Shown one piece after another: positions 1 through 22,690 of a stretch of 64,000 nt of DNA. This DNA comes from Amoebidium appalachense (Eukaryota > Ichthyosporea). Both the position numbers and the translations under genes were made by a program. Each line of letters opens with the position of its first letter. Positions within the stretch are counted from its first letter, which is position 1. The DNA is taken from contig CAVNZM010000002.1 in NCBI GenBank assembly GCA_963693365.1, positions 3,162,001 to 3,226,000 of the forward strand. The letters run 5' to 3'. The notes under the pieces were generated by a model, which did not search any database, had not been told where the DNA came from, and saw only the letters and a program-made list of their open reading frames with translations.

Positions 1-361
1 CGCAACTGTACATGTAGCATTGTACAGAGAGATCTCAAGTGTGTTGTTACTGACCACATACCGTTGGAGCCCCGTCTCTCTCCCCTGGCCTACAGTAGAT
101 AGTCATCTGATCAGACTTCGGCACACGTGTACGTGCTCAATGATATATATGCATGCTAATGATTTACATCGACCAACCTTTAGAAGGCACACACTACTAC
201 TGACTACAAATCTACCGTTACACTCACGAAGACACACACGTATACAGGCAGACACAGGCACACATGTACATGCACACAATGTGAGCGATGAGCCTGCCAA
301 GTTGAACACGAGACTCGTTCTATATGAAGTGAAGAGCCCCCTCCCATCCCCCTTCCCACCT

Positions 362-392
<31 letters not shown>

Positions 393-994
393 CTCCCCCC
401 TCCCGCGGCCCCCGCCTCTTCCCCTTCTCCCCCTCTCCCCACCGGCCCCGTATCCTCCACATCTCCCCATTGCCCGCCCCTTCTCCCCCCCCCCCCCCCC
501 CCCCCCTCTCGCCAGCCTCTTCCCCTTCCCCTCTGCCCTTCCTCTCCCCCCTTCCCCCATCCACAGACAAACACAGACACGCACATCACACAATGAATAC
601 AAAGATTTTTCGAGTGAGAGAGATAGAGAGGTAGGGTGGGCTGGAGGAAACATAACTTAAAGCTTGAAAGGGATCGTCGGAAATGGAATCTTACACACAG
701 CTACAAGCGCAGTATGTTGCACATGCACACTGTTTAGCACACACACACACACACACACACACCTACACATTCACACACAAACACACAGACGCACAAACAC
801 ACACATCCACATAACACACATGCACATAACACACATGCACACGGGCACACACAAACACTTCACAAACACACACACACACACTCATACGTGACACCTCATA
901 CACACACATGCACACAACACACATGCACACATTCACACACACACAACTATGTAGCCTGCAGTGGGTGCTGGGATTCGCACACACACAGGCTGGG

Positions 995-1038
<44 letters not shown>

Positions 1039-1483
1039 GATATCGGTTCGTGGGGCTGTAAGAGAAGATTCTGAGATGTTGAAGACTGTTCGGATGCTCA
1101 AACACGGTTGTACGGTTGAAAGCGCCGTATCGTTACTAACGAGCATAGGCAAACCCTGGGCAAAAAGTGTACTTATACTGCTACGATTGTTTAGGGTGTT
1201 CCAGCTAATAGCTAACCTGTTAGCGCTAGCAGCTCTCTGACTAGGGTACAGTCGATGATAAGTGCCGACTCGGAGGACAAAACAGCATCAACTAGGAAGC
1301 TATGATTTAGTTTTGCGTGTAATGCTCGCTTAACTGTGAGCTTGTGTATGCCTGTGCATGTTGTATGTGTGTTTAGGTGCGCATGAAAGAGGGGGGGGGG
1401 GGGGGGGGGGGGGGAGAGGGGAGGGGAGGGGGGGAGGGAGAATGGAGGGACGGGTGGAGGCGTTGGGGGGAATGGGGGAGGCG

Positions 1484-1531
<48 letters not shown>

Positions 1532-1886
1532 CTAAAACGAACTCCGCAGCAGCAGCAGCCCTACCAATCTCCCCATGAAAGATGCGCCCACCCAACAGAT
1601 GGTGGTATGAAACAAGACGGTACTACAGAAAAACGTTTAAAGCAGAAACTAGGTTTGCACCGATCATCAGAGTCTGTATGTAAATGCTTTTTTATGCAAC
1701 ACGAACAATTCCACCATGCGAAAACTGAGTTAGAGCTTACATTATACCTTTTTCTCACTGAATACAAATCCACGTGAATCCACACGTTATTACAGGGATG
1801 TAGGCATTGATTTAGAGAGGGAATTTTCGACTCCTATCAAAATGCTACATTAAATATTTCAAGTAAATAGCAACTACAATATCTAA
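1..1886. repeat. Simple-repeat-rich left edge, no gene seen
   Basis: I see no supportable gene here. The stretch holds C/CT-rich tracts (about 345-560), a (CA)n-rich block (about 739-935) and long G homopolymers (about 995-1037, 1391-1414 and 1487-1528). The remainder (about 1040-1380 and 1530-1886) is ordinary-composition DNA with short, unconvincing open frames. Apparent poly-Pro and poly-Gly proteins on both strands come from the homopolymers. Confidence 0.8.
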
Positions 1887-2470
1887 GGGCGCGTTTGGCA
1901 GCCGAAAATAATCGTATTCGTGTCATTTTGCGAAAAGACGAATAATCGTGTTCACAAAATTATGTTGTGGTATGCGTCTTTAGGGGTAATGATACGATTA
2001 TGGCGTACCAAACACGCCTATTTTTTTTTGTAAACACGCTCCCGCAGCCCCGCTTCGACATCGACACAAAATCTCGATACAACAAAAGAATGCGAAATAT
2101 CATCTTGTGAACGATTTCATTGGTATTCGTTCGACCAATCGTAGATTAGAATAACTAAAAGCGATCCGATTGGCTAAAACTTGTATGTGTTTTCGAACAC
2201 CTCTGGAGGTAGTCTCCAAGGCTATGTACCCACTGCACTTACGTAATTGGCTGGGCGCGGGACTGCGGCAACATACAAGGTATGTTGAGCCGGGCCGCAG
2301 GGAGACAATCACTCAAAGTGACTACTCCGGAGGTGATTTTCGAAAACACTATAACTTCGATGTCCGACGTCTTGCCCGGAAATTGGCATGACACATTTTC
2401 GGAATCGTGTCATCACGCGAAAAGACGAATACGATAAAGACACAATATAACTGCGCTGCCAAACACGCCC
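1887..2470. mobile_element. Harbinger/Tourist-like inverted-repeat element (MITE)
   Basis: The left end reads GGGCGCGTTTGGCAGC. The right end is its inverse, GCTGCCAAACACGCCC (15 of 16 match). Further in, both arms share ATCGTATTCGT and GCGAAAAGACGAAT-type motifs. The element is flanked on both sides by TAA (1884-1886 and 2471-2473), the 3-bp target duplication typical of PIF/Harbinger elements. It is 584 bp long and I see no transposase in it. A second copy of the terminal motif, facing outward, lies at about 2008-2023, so a smaller nested element (1887 to about 2022) is possible. The superfamily call rests on the TSD and end motif only. Confidence 0.65.
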
Positions 2471-2507
2471 TAATAATATATCACTGTATAAAGTAACAGG
2501 TGCATAC

Positions 2508-3169
2508 CTATTGATCATAAATAACCATCCCCGAGCCATCTCTGAGATACATTACGCTGTGCATGCGAACACCACCAACCCTTAATTCCTCCATGTACTC
2601 AATGTTTTCCATCTCCGAGTTATAGTGGAACTTTACCCTTAAATTTCTATGGCGTTGCAGCATCTTTCCTTCGTTTTTCCCACTTTCGTTTTTCGTTTTT
2701 CTGTACACAAATGGCACTCTCTCACCGAGCGAGCAACAGTCAAACGTCATCGCCAGACTGGGTGGATTTTTCAGCTCATATCGGTGGTTATATCTACCCA
2801 TTATGCAGCTATGTTCTGAGAAAAGCTTTTCCACAACTATCTCAAATTTTCGCGGCACGGGAAGCCATGCACCCCCAAAGAACACATCTCGAGCAGGAAA
2901 CATCTCCAAAGATGGAAAATACGCAGATAACTCATCAAAGGGCCACTTGCTATCGTCCCATCCAGCAAAGAATATATCCAAATATGGTGCGCGGTGGGCA
3001 TAACTACTTATCGGTGTGCCGCTGACGTGCCACACTTTAAGGTAAGGACTGGTTGACTTTGGATCCCCCCATTGGGTCCAAGTCCACATGAAGCCATCTG
3101 AATGTGTGATATATGCGTCAGCTGTTGTGAACAAGACCTAATGAAGCACCCCCTCCCCCCTTTCCCCCC

Positions 3170-3200
<31 letters not shown>

Positions 3201-3557
3201 AAAAAATGGTTTACTAAAAAAATCATGGCATATGATATATATCACATAGGCGTTAGTTGATTCTTGTGTCTTGCAAACCCTTGTCCCATGTGAAGTCTTC
3301 ACAGCAACCCCTCCCCCCGCCCCCCTCCCCCCCTCCCCCCCCACCCCACCCCCACCCCAAGCACACATGCACACAAAGGCACAAGGAAAAAAAGGAAAAA
3401 GGAAAATGAATGGGAAAAATTAGAGAAAAGAAAGAAAGTCTTCCGGGGGGGGGGGGGGGGGGGGGTTCTAAAGATGCTTGAACTTCCGAAAGAAATCAAT
3501 TAAAAGCAGGACTCCGCATTGAAGTTTGAGAAAAGCTTCCATCTGCCCGCTATGACC

Positions 3558-3610
<53 letters not shown>

Positions 3611-4989
3611 TGCAAACACAAAGCGAAACATTCACACCACGAGACTCACACACACTTCTAGGCTGACACCAACAAAAAGCTTGCGGCAAACAGACGTGCT
3701 CAACGTTAACACAACTGCATTGGAGGAAGGCAAATGTGCGGGTGTGTGCCTGGGGAAGGGGGGGGTGGGGAGGGGGGGGGGGGGGGAAGAGGTTTGGGTG
3801 AGAGAAAGGTAGGGATAAAATGAAACCGAGAATGGGGGGGGGGGGGGGGGGGGGGGGGGGAGGGGAAGAGGGGGGGGGGGGGGGGTCCCCGACACATTGA
3901 ACAGGAGGAAGACTAGCTGAGCGGTTATGGGGGAAATACATAAACGGATAAAGTGGGGAAGGGTAAGGCAGGTGGGCGCGCACGGGAGGAGGGGAGAAGG
4001 GGGGGGGGAAGGCTAGGGGGGCAGGGGGGGAGGTGGGGGGGAGCAGAAGGGACGGGGGGAGAAGGCTCCGAGGGCGGGGGGGGGTGGGAGGGGGAGGAGA
4101 AGGGCGAGGGGGAGGAGAGAGAGAGGGGGGAAGGGGGGGGGGGGGGGGGAGACTTACCGTTTTTCATGGAGCCTAGTGTTTTCGTAATTTGGGTTTTCCG
4201 CTTATAAGGCACTGCAATATCTGTATCGTCATCCCAAGGAATCTGCCCGTGATGTCTGTATGCACCTAAAAGGGTGCCAAATGCAAGAACAAATGGAATT
4301 CTGTCTTTTTGGAAATATTTACGCACACTATCCAGCAAACACGTGACCATGGCGGCGTACCCACGTGTTATGATAGGCGCACGTGTTATGTCGTCATAGT
4401 GCGAGAAATAGTTGTATCCGGGGCGCTGGTGGTGGCGCACAATTTCTGGGCAGTTTTCCAGAAGCCATGTTTTGCCTTCTGGACTTATAAATGTCTCTGT
4501 TTTGCCAAAGATGCCTGGTGGTGGTGTTGTGGTGTTTGGGAGACGGTTAAGAGCCCATTCTGTGTCGTTTCTTTTCACTTGTAGCAAAGTTTCTGCCGAT
4601 GTTTTTAGGAGGTTGTCCAAGACCAGCTTTGTGTTGTTTCGTTTTGCCTGTTCCAGTTTTTTTGCTTGCTTCTCGCACGTTTTCTTCTCTAACCAGCTGC
4701 TAGTGAACCCTCTGATGTCGTATTCCTGCACAGAAACGGCGCCGTGTCCTCCCTCAAACCCATTTTGGCTTGAAAAGGTGTCTGTGTAGCTTGAAAACAC
4801 GTGACGTGCATACATCTGTCGTGTCGAAGACAAGAGAGACCCAACTCTGTGTTGCAGCCCGTTTGTAGTAACGAGAAGGGTGGTGCAAACTAGCACCACA
4901 AAGAGAAGAAATGCTTTACAGAGAGATTTTGAGCGAAAAGTGATGGTGGAAACCCACCCTAAGGGGGCGGGCCTTGTGCAAGGATACAT
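2508..4989 (-). CDS. LicD/fukutin-family type II membrane protein
   Basis: Two exons: 4158-4989 (832 nt, donor AACG|GTAAGT) and 2508-3121 (614 nt, acceptor AACAG|CTGAC). They join in frame to encode 481 aa. A short cytosolic N-terminus is followed by a hydrophobic anchor at about residues 24-42, then a lumenal stem with several N-x-S/T sites. The diagnostic block is FGTLLGAYRHHGQIPWDDDT near residues 240-260. It is the GTLLGxxRxxGxIPWDDDxD signature of the LicD nucleotidyltransferase-fold family (bacterial LicD, fukutin, FKRP), and its aspartates are the presumed metal ligands. The second exon carries the family's later FFGG..LPVP segment. Family members transfer phosphocholine or ribitol-phosphate-type groups to glycans, so a Golgi glycan-modifying role is inferred; substrate unknown. 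The 1036-nt intron is packed with C, A and G homopolymers, including two CnAn junctions. Confidence 0.88.
3164..3206. repeat. Composite C-tract/A-tract junction in LicD intron
   Basis: A C run (3164-3190) passes directly into an A run (3191-3206). A second junction of the same kind is at 3556-3607. Both lie in the intron of the LicD-like gene. Confidence 0.9.
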
Positions 4990-5883
4990 GGTATATAATT
5001 AAGTTTTCTGTAGGCATAACAAAGCAAGGGGAGGGAGAGTAAACATATGGTGGGAATGTGTGAGAATGATGTTTATTGTTTGATAACAAGAATACAGAAA
5101 GGGGAAAAACTCAAAAATGAAGGATGGTGATGAAAAAGTAGCACGTCGGTTACATATTTGTTACCAGGATGTCTTCGGAAAACCCACCATAAATTAAATG
5201 CAGTGTTTAAAGGTTCTCAACCCTTTATCGGACTGATAGGGACGTGTAATATGTATACCTCATAGCTACCAGAGCATTTCTTGGATTATACAATTTGATT
5301 GCACCCACTGATTACTGATGCCGTAAGGTAGATAAATCAAAAACTTATCCCACCAAATGCACGTGCTATTCCTAGCACACGGATCTTATATGTGTACACA
5401 ACAAACATATACGACATCGCTTCTTGAAGATAACGACATGGGTTTTGGGGGGCGAAACGGTTTCTTGAATTCAGGCATAAATACGATTTAAAAAGCTAGC
5501 AACAAAAAGATATCCCTGTCGTTTTTGGGGGAAAACGAAATGTTTTCTTGAAATTAACGATATGAATATGTTTTCCTGTTTAAAAGCATGAACGATTCAA
5601 AAAGCTAGCAATCGCAAGGATATCCATGTGTTTTGTCTGTCATGCGAACATAGCTAGCATATCAGCCCCAGCTTGCCACCTCCCCCCCCCCCCCCCCCCC
5701 CCCCCCCCCGGAAAAAAAAACCCCCTCCGTACGTCCCCCCCCCCCCCCCCCCCCCCCTCTCATCCCCCCCCCCCCCCCCCATTTCCACATGCAATTGCGT
5801 CTAAATATTGCGACAGTTATCCGTACACGTCAGTCGTGTTTATGCTGCGAAGTAGAGGAGGAGTAAGGGTCTCCCCCCCATCC

Positions 5884-5920
<37 letters not shown>

Positions 5921-6141
5921 CCCCACCCCACAAGCACACACACACACCACACCCCATCCCATCCTGTCCATCCTGTTACTCCCGGCTGGAGAACCCCCCC
6001 CCTCTCCCCCTCCCCCCCCCCCCTCCCCCCCCCCCCCCCCTTTCCCCCCCCCACCCCCCCCTCCCTCCCCGGGACCCCACCGCCCATCCACACACACGGG
6101 AGCATGCAACACACATACACACACGCGCGCACCCACACACG

Positions 6142-6182
<41 letters not shown>

Positions 6183-6747
6183 CACACACACACATTCTCT
6201 CTCTCTCCCCCCCCCCCCCCCCCCCCCCCCCCCCTTCCCCCCCCTCTTTCTCTCGCAGAGCTCTTTCTCTCTCTCTCTCTCTATCTCCGTCTCTCTGACC
6301 CGAACACGACCACAACCTCGACCTACGACCCACACCCACAAGCACACGCACACATCAAATATACCAAGCACGCAAGGTTAGAGGCCAGCACCTTGGCAAT
6401 TTACCTTCATATTTGGCCATCAGTATGTACTGTATTTACACCCGGAAACGGAAAACATTCAGCTTGGATGTACTCTACATACGACTTACTAATAAATAAT
6501 TGGTCTGGTCCTCCGTAATCTTGATCCGTGCGTGTCTCCCGGATTCATGTTTTACAAAAATCATTACATAGTAGTATTGTTGTTTGCATGCCATAATTTG
6601 ATGCAAAGTCACATATGTATTCCTGTACAGGGTGTGTTTACTAAACGGATGACCGTGAATGGTAACACTCCACGTGCATGTTATTTACGGACCTTTGCAC
6701 TCTCTGTGCGTGTAAGTGTGTAGCTACATAACTAGCGGCACTTGAGC
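4990..6747. other. Intergenic spacer with CnAn, C-tract, (CA)n and (CT)n repeats
   Basis: This lies between two co-oriented minus-strand genes. 4990-5680 is AT-leaning unique sequence in which I see no gene. It probably contains the LicD-gene promoter, since on the minus strand a TATATA run sits just upstream of the ATG. From 5681 to 6360 it is nearly all C tracts, (CA)n and (CT)n. 6360-6747 is unique sequence without a convincing open frame and probably includes the 3' flank of the next gene. Confidence 0.7.
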
Positions 6748-8580
6748 TCAACGCTTGCAGTCTAAGCTGCTCCATCTACTCAAAGCCTCCCTCACAAACA
6801 CAAACGTAAAGGGGTTGTCCTCATATCCAACCAGGTCAATATGCACGATGGCGTTGACGAGGTAGGTCAGGAAAGGGTCCACCATCCCCTTCGCCACATC
6901 CTGCTCGACCCTACCCAGAAACTTACAAAGGATCTCTTCTGGCGTCTTGACTTTTGTGTACGTTTTCTTGCCCGATCGAATGGCAATCATCGGAGGGTGA
7001 GCCAGCTGAAACAGTGTTTTACGAAGTGACAGGGAGAGAGAGGGGATCTTGGACCTGTTTTGACGCGTCCGATATATGGGTGCCGCCGCCGCCAGAAGGA
7101 GCACAGGATATGCGAAAGGGGTAACGAACGAATTAGGGTTGAAGAAGCACACGCACACTTGATACGCTGGAGGTGACGAAAGGGGGGCCGAGCCAAAATT
7201 CGAAGCATTTGATCCGGGAGTGTTCACGAAAGGTGCTTGAAACTGGAAGACCGATTGACTCGCACCCGGGCATGGATAGCCACGGACAATGTTCTTGCAA
7301 CAGTCACCTGGAAGCAGAATTTCGTCGATGATACTCAGCTCGCGCTTGTTCTTACCGGAAAACGACGAAGAAAACCCCGTAGGCATTGCTCCTGCCCAGT
7401 CAAAAACGAGCGAATACGTCATATTTTTCCCTTTGCCTAGGCGAATGGAATCACAGCCTATTTCCCAAGGCCTTATAACTGATGCCTGATGACCCGGTTT
7501 CGCAGGAGAGACAGGGTTTGTGCGGACACGAAACAGGTTGACTGCAGACCGAAGCACCGTCGTTATTTTTGTGGTAAGCGACTCTGAAAAAGAGGTGGCC
7601 AGCGAAATTTTCACGTACAGATTATGTGCAACAGCGTGGACAGGGACGGGCTGGGAGGTTGCTTTTCCGAGCAGTTCTGTGTAACGAATCACCGCCATGG
7701 CCACTCCTAAACGATCGTTCAGGCCGAACTGAGAAGAGAAAGGAGGCGCATGTAGGTAGCCCGGTTCGGAAAACAGCAGGCGGGATGCACTTGCAGTCTC
7801 GACAAAGGGGAGGCGCTCACGCACGAGAATGGCTAGTTGCCCCATCGTTTGAAAAGAGTAATAGGTGAGGGTTGAAAAGACTGTGTGGTTCTCTGATATA
7901 CGGAAGATGGGGTTGTCGGAGACCTGGGAGGTGAGGAATTCGTATCGTAGTGCTTGGAAGAGGGGATGCTCGGAGGGATCGTGGACGTCTGCGGGAATGT
8001 GCAGAATTTTTACCTCCACCTGTGGAATGGTATTTTTGTTAAACCTTCTCTTTTCTTTCTTTCTTCCTTTCTATTCCTCCCCCCCTCCCCCCCCCCCCCC
8101 CTCCTTCCCCCCCCCCCCCCCCCCCCCCCGCTCCCCTCCTCCCCAAAGTTTTACAGAATATGACTTAATAAATCAATATGAAATGGGCTAGATGAAACGT
8201 GAGGTTGTGGAGGTAGGCAAGATACAGGAAGAGGACGTGCAAGGTAAGAAAGGAGTGACCTGTTTCAACAAAGCATTGTTCTTATTCTTATTCTTCCTTT
8301 TCTTCTTTCGTTCTTTTTTCTTCTTCTTTCTTTGTCCTTTTCTTCTTTCTTTCTTTCTTTCTTTCTTTTTCTTTCTTTCTTTCTTTCTTTCTTCTTCTTC
8401 TTCTTCTTCTTCTTTTTGCTTTTCTTTTCTTTTTTTTGGGGGGGGGGGGGGGGGGGGGGGGAGTGGTGGTGGAGGGGGGGGGGGGGGGGGGAGGGTGTTA
8501 TGGAGCAAAGAGGGTGGTAAGTGCAAAGCAGCCGGAGCTCCGGGTGTTGTGTGTAAATGTGAGTGAGTGAGTGTGTGTGT

Positions 8581-8611
<31 letters not shown>

Positions 8612-9469
8612 GGGGGGGAGGGGGGGGGGGGAGGGGAGGGGGGACGGGTAGTGAGGGAGAGGGGGGGGGGGGGGGGAGGGAGGGGAGGGGAGGAGGGGAG
8701 GGGGGAAGGGGGTGGAGGGAGGGGGGGGGGGGGGTGGAGCAGGGGGAAGGGGGGGGGGGAGCGGGAAGGGGAGAATTGTGGGGCGGGGAAAGTCCAGGTG
8801 GTTTAGTAAAGATCGAAAGACAGTTTTACCAACTGTACACACAGCCACGTAAGCACAGAGAATAAGCTCTGTCATACTTCCACATGCTTTGGTGGAAAGC
8901 TTTTCTACAATTAATATGTGTAAATGCAAATACACACAAGTTCTGGGGAATGCGGAATATGGTCTGGATATGGGCATCAAGTCACGGAAAAAGGCCCATG
9001 GTGAGTCGAGTGAAAAAAGGGATTGTAAATCAAAAACCCACTTAGGCGGTTCCCATATAGTTGAAGTTTTAACTAGGAATTGCCGCGAAAAGTTCACTAT
9101 TACAAGCGCTGTTAACGGTTCTTCTACTATCATTTATGATAGGTATATATATATATCGACAGAGGTAGAAACTTGAAAATGCACATTTAATTAAAAAAAA
9201 AAAAAAGTTACCTGCTTTGCTTTTCCGTCGGTGTCGAAAAACGTAGCAGGCATGCACTTGCGGGAGCGATAGAACACCCGGGTGGAGCTATTTTTCTCAT
9301 ATTCTCTCTTATCCTTCCATGTTATCACAACGTTTTTGGTTACCCAAATGCCCCACTTATCAGCAACGGTCTGTGGTGTTCTCTCGTGGTCATGAAACTC
9401 TGTGGTTTGCTGCAGAACAGCCAGAAGAAAACGGTTGTCACAAATGTAACTAACAGACAAACCAGCCAT
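6748..9469 (-). CDS. Unrecognised probable membrane protein (faint TMEM231 resemblance)
   Basis: Modelled as two exons: 9212-9469 (258 nt, donor AAGCAG|GTAAC) and 6748-8019 (acceptor CCACAG|GTGGAG). Both are phase 0 and together give 509 aa. I do not recognise the family with confidence. A hydrophobic segment at about residues 382-400 (PFAYPVLLLAAAAPIY) looks like a membrane span, and there are several N-x-S/T sites. The order of an FFDTDGK motif, then a TYYSF..M..L segment, then a late membrane span faintly recalls TMEM231 (ciliary transition zone), but the identity is too low to name it. The ATG at 9469 may not be the true start: the first exon contains internal AGs that could be acceptors for an upstream exon. 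The intron (8020-9211) holds T/CTT runs, long G tracts and a TnGn junction. I trust the open frame and splice pair more than any functional label. Confidence 0.6.
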
Positions 9470-11091
9470 TTGATTTGTTGTGGGTCAAACCAGGTGCAAC
9501 CTAAACTAACTTGATCTGGGCTCTCCTCACCACCCTCGTCAAGTTGTGGTACCCGCTAAGCACCCTTCTAGACCACTGCTTTGACGAAATAAATAAAGAA
9601 GCCAAAAGTTTAGGCAAACTTAAAACCCTTTCTTCCTTGTTTTGTCACACTCTATATGTTCTTTACCATGTGCGCAAAAGAGAAGAGAATCTTGGAAGCA
9701 AACTGAAAAGAAAGTGGACTTAAACGTTCAAAGGGTATTAGTGCAAGAACTGAAACGTTGGAACGTGTGCCCTTTTCCTTTTGACGTGCGTACGGCGTAC
9801 ATGTAATGCTTTTTCTGTGCTTTTTTATGCTGCTTTTTGAGCGTGGGGAGCCAATCAAATGCATGGGAACAGTTTTCGTTGGGAATCGACCTGAATCGCC
9901 CAAGGCATGCTCACCGTCGGAGTACTACACGGCCGGGTACAGCAGTGCAGAAATTCGAGAATTCCGAGTCAATTATTTCCGTGACCATTTGAGTCAGTTT
10001 GGGCCGTGGTTCTGCAGATTCTATGAAAAAGCGGAACTACCGGCGCTGCATCGGCGGAGTTCAATTTACGTGTTTTCCCGTGCACTTTGTAGAATTCACG
10101 TGACAGCCACGTTAGTTCTCATGGTTGACGACTGCAGGAGAGTCATGATCAGCCCTCGGGGGTGAGTCACAGCTGGCCATATCTTGCACATGTTGCCATT
10201 TGCTGCGGCTGAGGAGCTGAAATCAAATAGAGGAGCACGAAATGAAATGTTGAACAATAGGAAACTAAGAAATAACCAACATTTTTCGTTATGAAGCCAG
10301 CGTTCGCCATGTGGGAGTCTCGTTTCAGTTCGTTTCAGCACGACTCACAGAAACTTATGCCGGCCTATGTGCCTTGCAAGTTGCGGTGCGTAGATAGCCA
10401 ATCATGGACCTCCATGCTTTTTAGGTTAGCCAATCTTCGGCGACTGCCATAATCAATTCGAAACCTCGGGAATACTGGTAGTGCACATGTACATCCCAGG
10501 ACCGGGAATTCGAACACTTGGCGGCATCACCACGCTCATTCTGGCAATTGAAGGAGCGCACCCAACATGGGCATGCACGCTGGGCGTTCGCATTGCATAA
10601 CAACTTAGACGTAGGTGTGGCCTATGTCACACGGGTTCTTACTAAGCAGATAAGCCCTACTAAATGGCTAAAACGTATATACACTTGCCTTACAAAGCCA
10701 GAAGATCACAATAATTTGTGTATGTGGTTGGGTTCCCCCTTTTTCTCGTTTCTTTTCTTCTCATCTTCTCTCTCTTCTCTCTTTATCTCTCTCTCGCTCC
10801 TCCCCAACCCCCCCCCCCCCCCCCCCCCCCCCCCTCCCCGGCCCCTTTTCCGTCGTTTTCTCCCCCCCCCCTAGCCACCCTCCCGACCCCGTCCCCCCCC
10901 CCCCCCCCCCTCCACACACGTACACGTGTACACAAACGCACACACACACACACACACTTACACACACTATTCCCCCCCCCCCCCCCCCCCCCCCCCCCAG
11001 ATCTCTCTCCCTTTCATCCCCTCTCTCCCTCCTCCACCCCCCTGCCTGTCTCTTTGACCCCGAGGCACATTCAGTCGAGCGCACACCCCTC

Positions 11092-11126
<35 letters not shown>

Positions 11127-11995
11127 GCCCCTCCTCTCCCGGGCTCCACATTCCCTTCTTAATCGTAGTACCCCGGGTACTTGAAAACAAGAACATATAG
11201 AAACGAGGTCTTTCACCATGCAAACGTTCAACTTGCGTGCTTTTTGAAGAGGTAACAGCGTCTTGAATGGAAAACAAAAATTCTAGAGTTCAAAGAGGCT
11301 GGGGGGATATTATTAACCGCAGCGGGCGGGCAGGCGAGCGGGCGGGGAGGCGCTGGGGGGGCCGGGGGGGGGAGGCTGCGACTTTCTGGGAGGTAAATGA
11401 TATGTAATGCCACACGGGTTCCTAGACGCTTTATAAAGCCTTACCCCAGTTTATTTAACAAACATTGCCGTAACACATCCACTGTCATAGCTATAAGTGC
11501 CTACACATTGTTTATCCTGTGCGAGTTAGTTACTCGCCATTACTGGTAGAACCTAAGCCACAAGCCCTGAGCATAATCATAATGAACTTCACCTTAGCTT
11601 ACCGGGTATCTATCTGAAAGTTCTGGGATAAAAGACTGCGTATTCAACATTAACAATCATACCTAATAATACTATATACCATTGTACATGCAGCCCGTGT
11701 TCATTGATATGTCACCCACACACATTATTCGTTCTCATCCTCACAATACCTGGCCCAATGGCTACATAGAGATTGTCAAACCACATTCAAGAGAATGGTA
11801 CACAAACCCCCTCAAATTGCATCAGCAAGCAGACACACACAGCTTCAACATGGATAGTATATTTACTACTTTACCCTAAGTGCCTTTATATCGAGCAATC
11901 CCCCTTTCAAAACATTCCATTCAAAAGCACATTAGTCGAATAAAAGGACTCTACAGAAATGCTCAATTCATCCACATTTCTCGACACCTCAGAAT
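9470..11995. other. Intergenic spacer, no gene supported
   Basis: This separates the unrecognised membrane-protein gene from the 3' end of OMA1. 9470-10720 is unique sequence with one 119-codon open frame (9806-10165, plus) that has no recognisable domain. 10740-11150 is CT, C-tract and (CA)n repeat. 11310-11385 is a GC-rich patch. 11400-11995 is AT-leaning unique sequence in which I see nothing. Confidence 0.65.
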
Positions 11996-21758
<9,763 letters not shown>

Positions 21759-22468
21759 GATGATGACACAACTGCACTTCCTCTAAACATGATTAATTAT
21801 TAATAGTAAAAAGAAGAAATGAGGTCAATGAAGTTATTTATTAATAGATTTCTGTCTGTTATAACACGTGTGAGGCACCAAGTCGCTAATAAGGAATTAG
21901 GCAAGATTTGTAAACAACACTGCAATAAAGGTGTACATCTCAGCGAATCAAAAGTAACTTTTGCTTTTTGATATTTTCATGTTTTTTCCAGGCTATTCCT
22001 TGCTTCTTGTCGCCACAACTATCAGCTTCCTGTTTCCTTTGATGTTATACACAGAACTTAGCTCAATCGCCCCCCCTAACCGATGTTCCAAGTTTTGTTC
22101 TTTTGTTTTGAAAGCAAAAGTAAACAGAGGGTGGAAGTCCCAGGAAAAGGATGACGTAGTCACCCAATCGAAAATTTGAATTGCATTCTTACCTTATAAG
22201 GTAAATAGTGGTGTTACGTAACTGGTGCGGCAGGGGGAAACAGTGACGTCATCGAGGTGTCCTGATGAGTCGAGTCTCGGACCTGCACATGCACAGGCTG
22301 AGTTGCATGTTGTTGTCTGACGTCGACGACATAATATGCTTGGACTTATAATTACCAAATCTTAGTAGGTCTAAATCTCTTGTTTTATTGTTTCTTCCTT
22401 CCCTTTCTCTCTTTTTGATTTGGGTGCATGTGTCCCATGGGGAGGGTTTGTTTGTTTGTTTGACAGAA

Positions 22469-22499
<31 letters not shown>

Positions 22500-22690
22500 G
22501 GGGGGGGTCTCGCTTCCTTTCTTTTTCTTTTTCCTTTTTTCCCTCCCTAATTATGTACTACTGAGACATAAGGCTAGACTTGCGTTGATCCCCGTTCTCT
22601 TGCCATTCACCCGTGTGTATGAAGCCAGCTACCCGAAAACACGTGTGGGTAGCGGCTGAGACAGTCATTTGCCGTCACATTAGCCCATGA
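21759..22690. other. Upstream flank of OMA1, no gene seen
   Basis: Mostly unique, AT-leaning DNA with no convincing open frame. It presumably contains the OMA1 promoter next to 21759. A T/C-rich patch and a G homopolymer (about 22470-22507) are the only repeats. Confidence 0.6.

Noticed and set aside
9806-10165. 119-codon open frame upstream of OMA1's 3' end
   Set aside because: No recognisable domain and no splice partners; length is within chance for this region.
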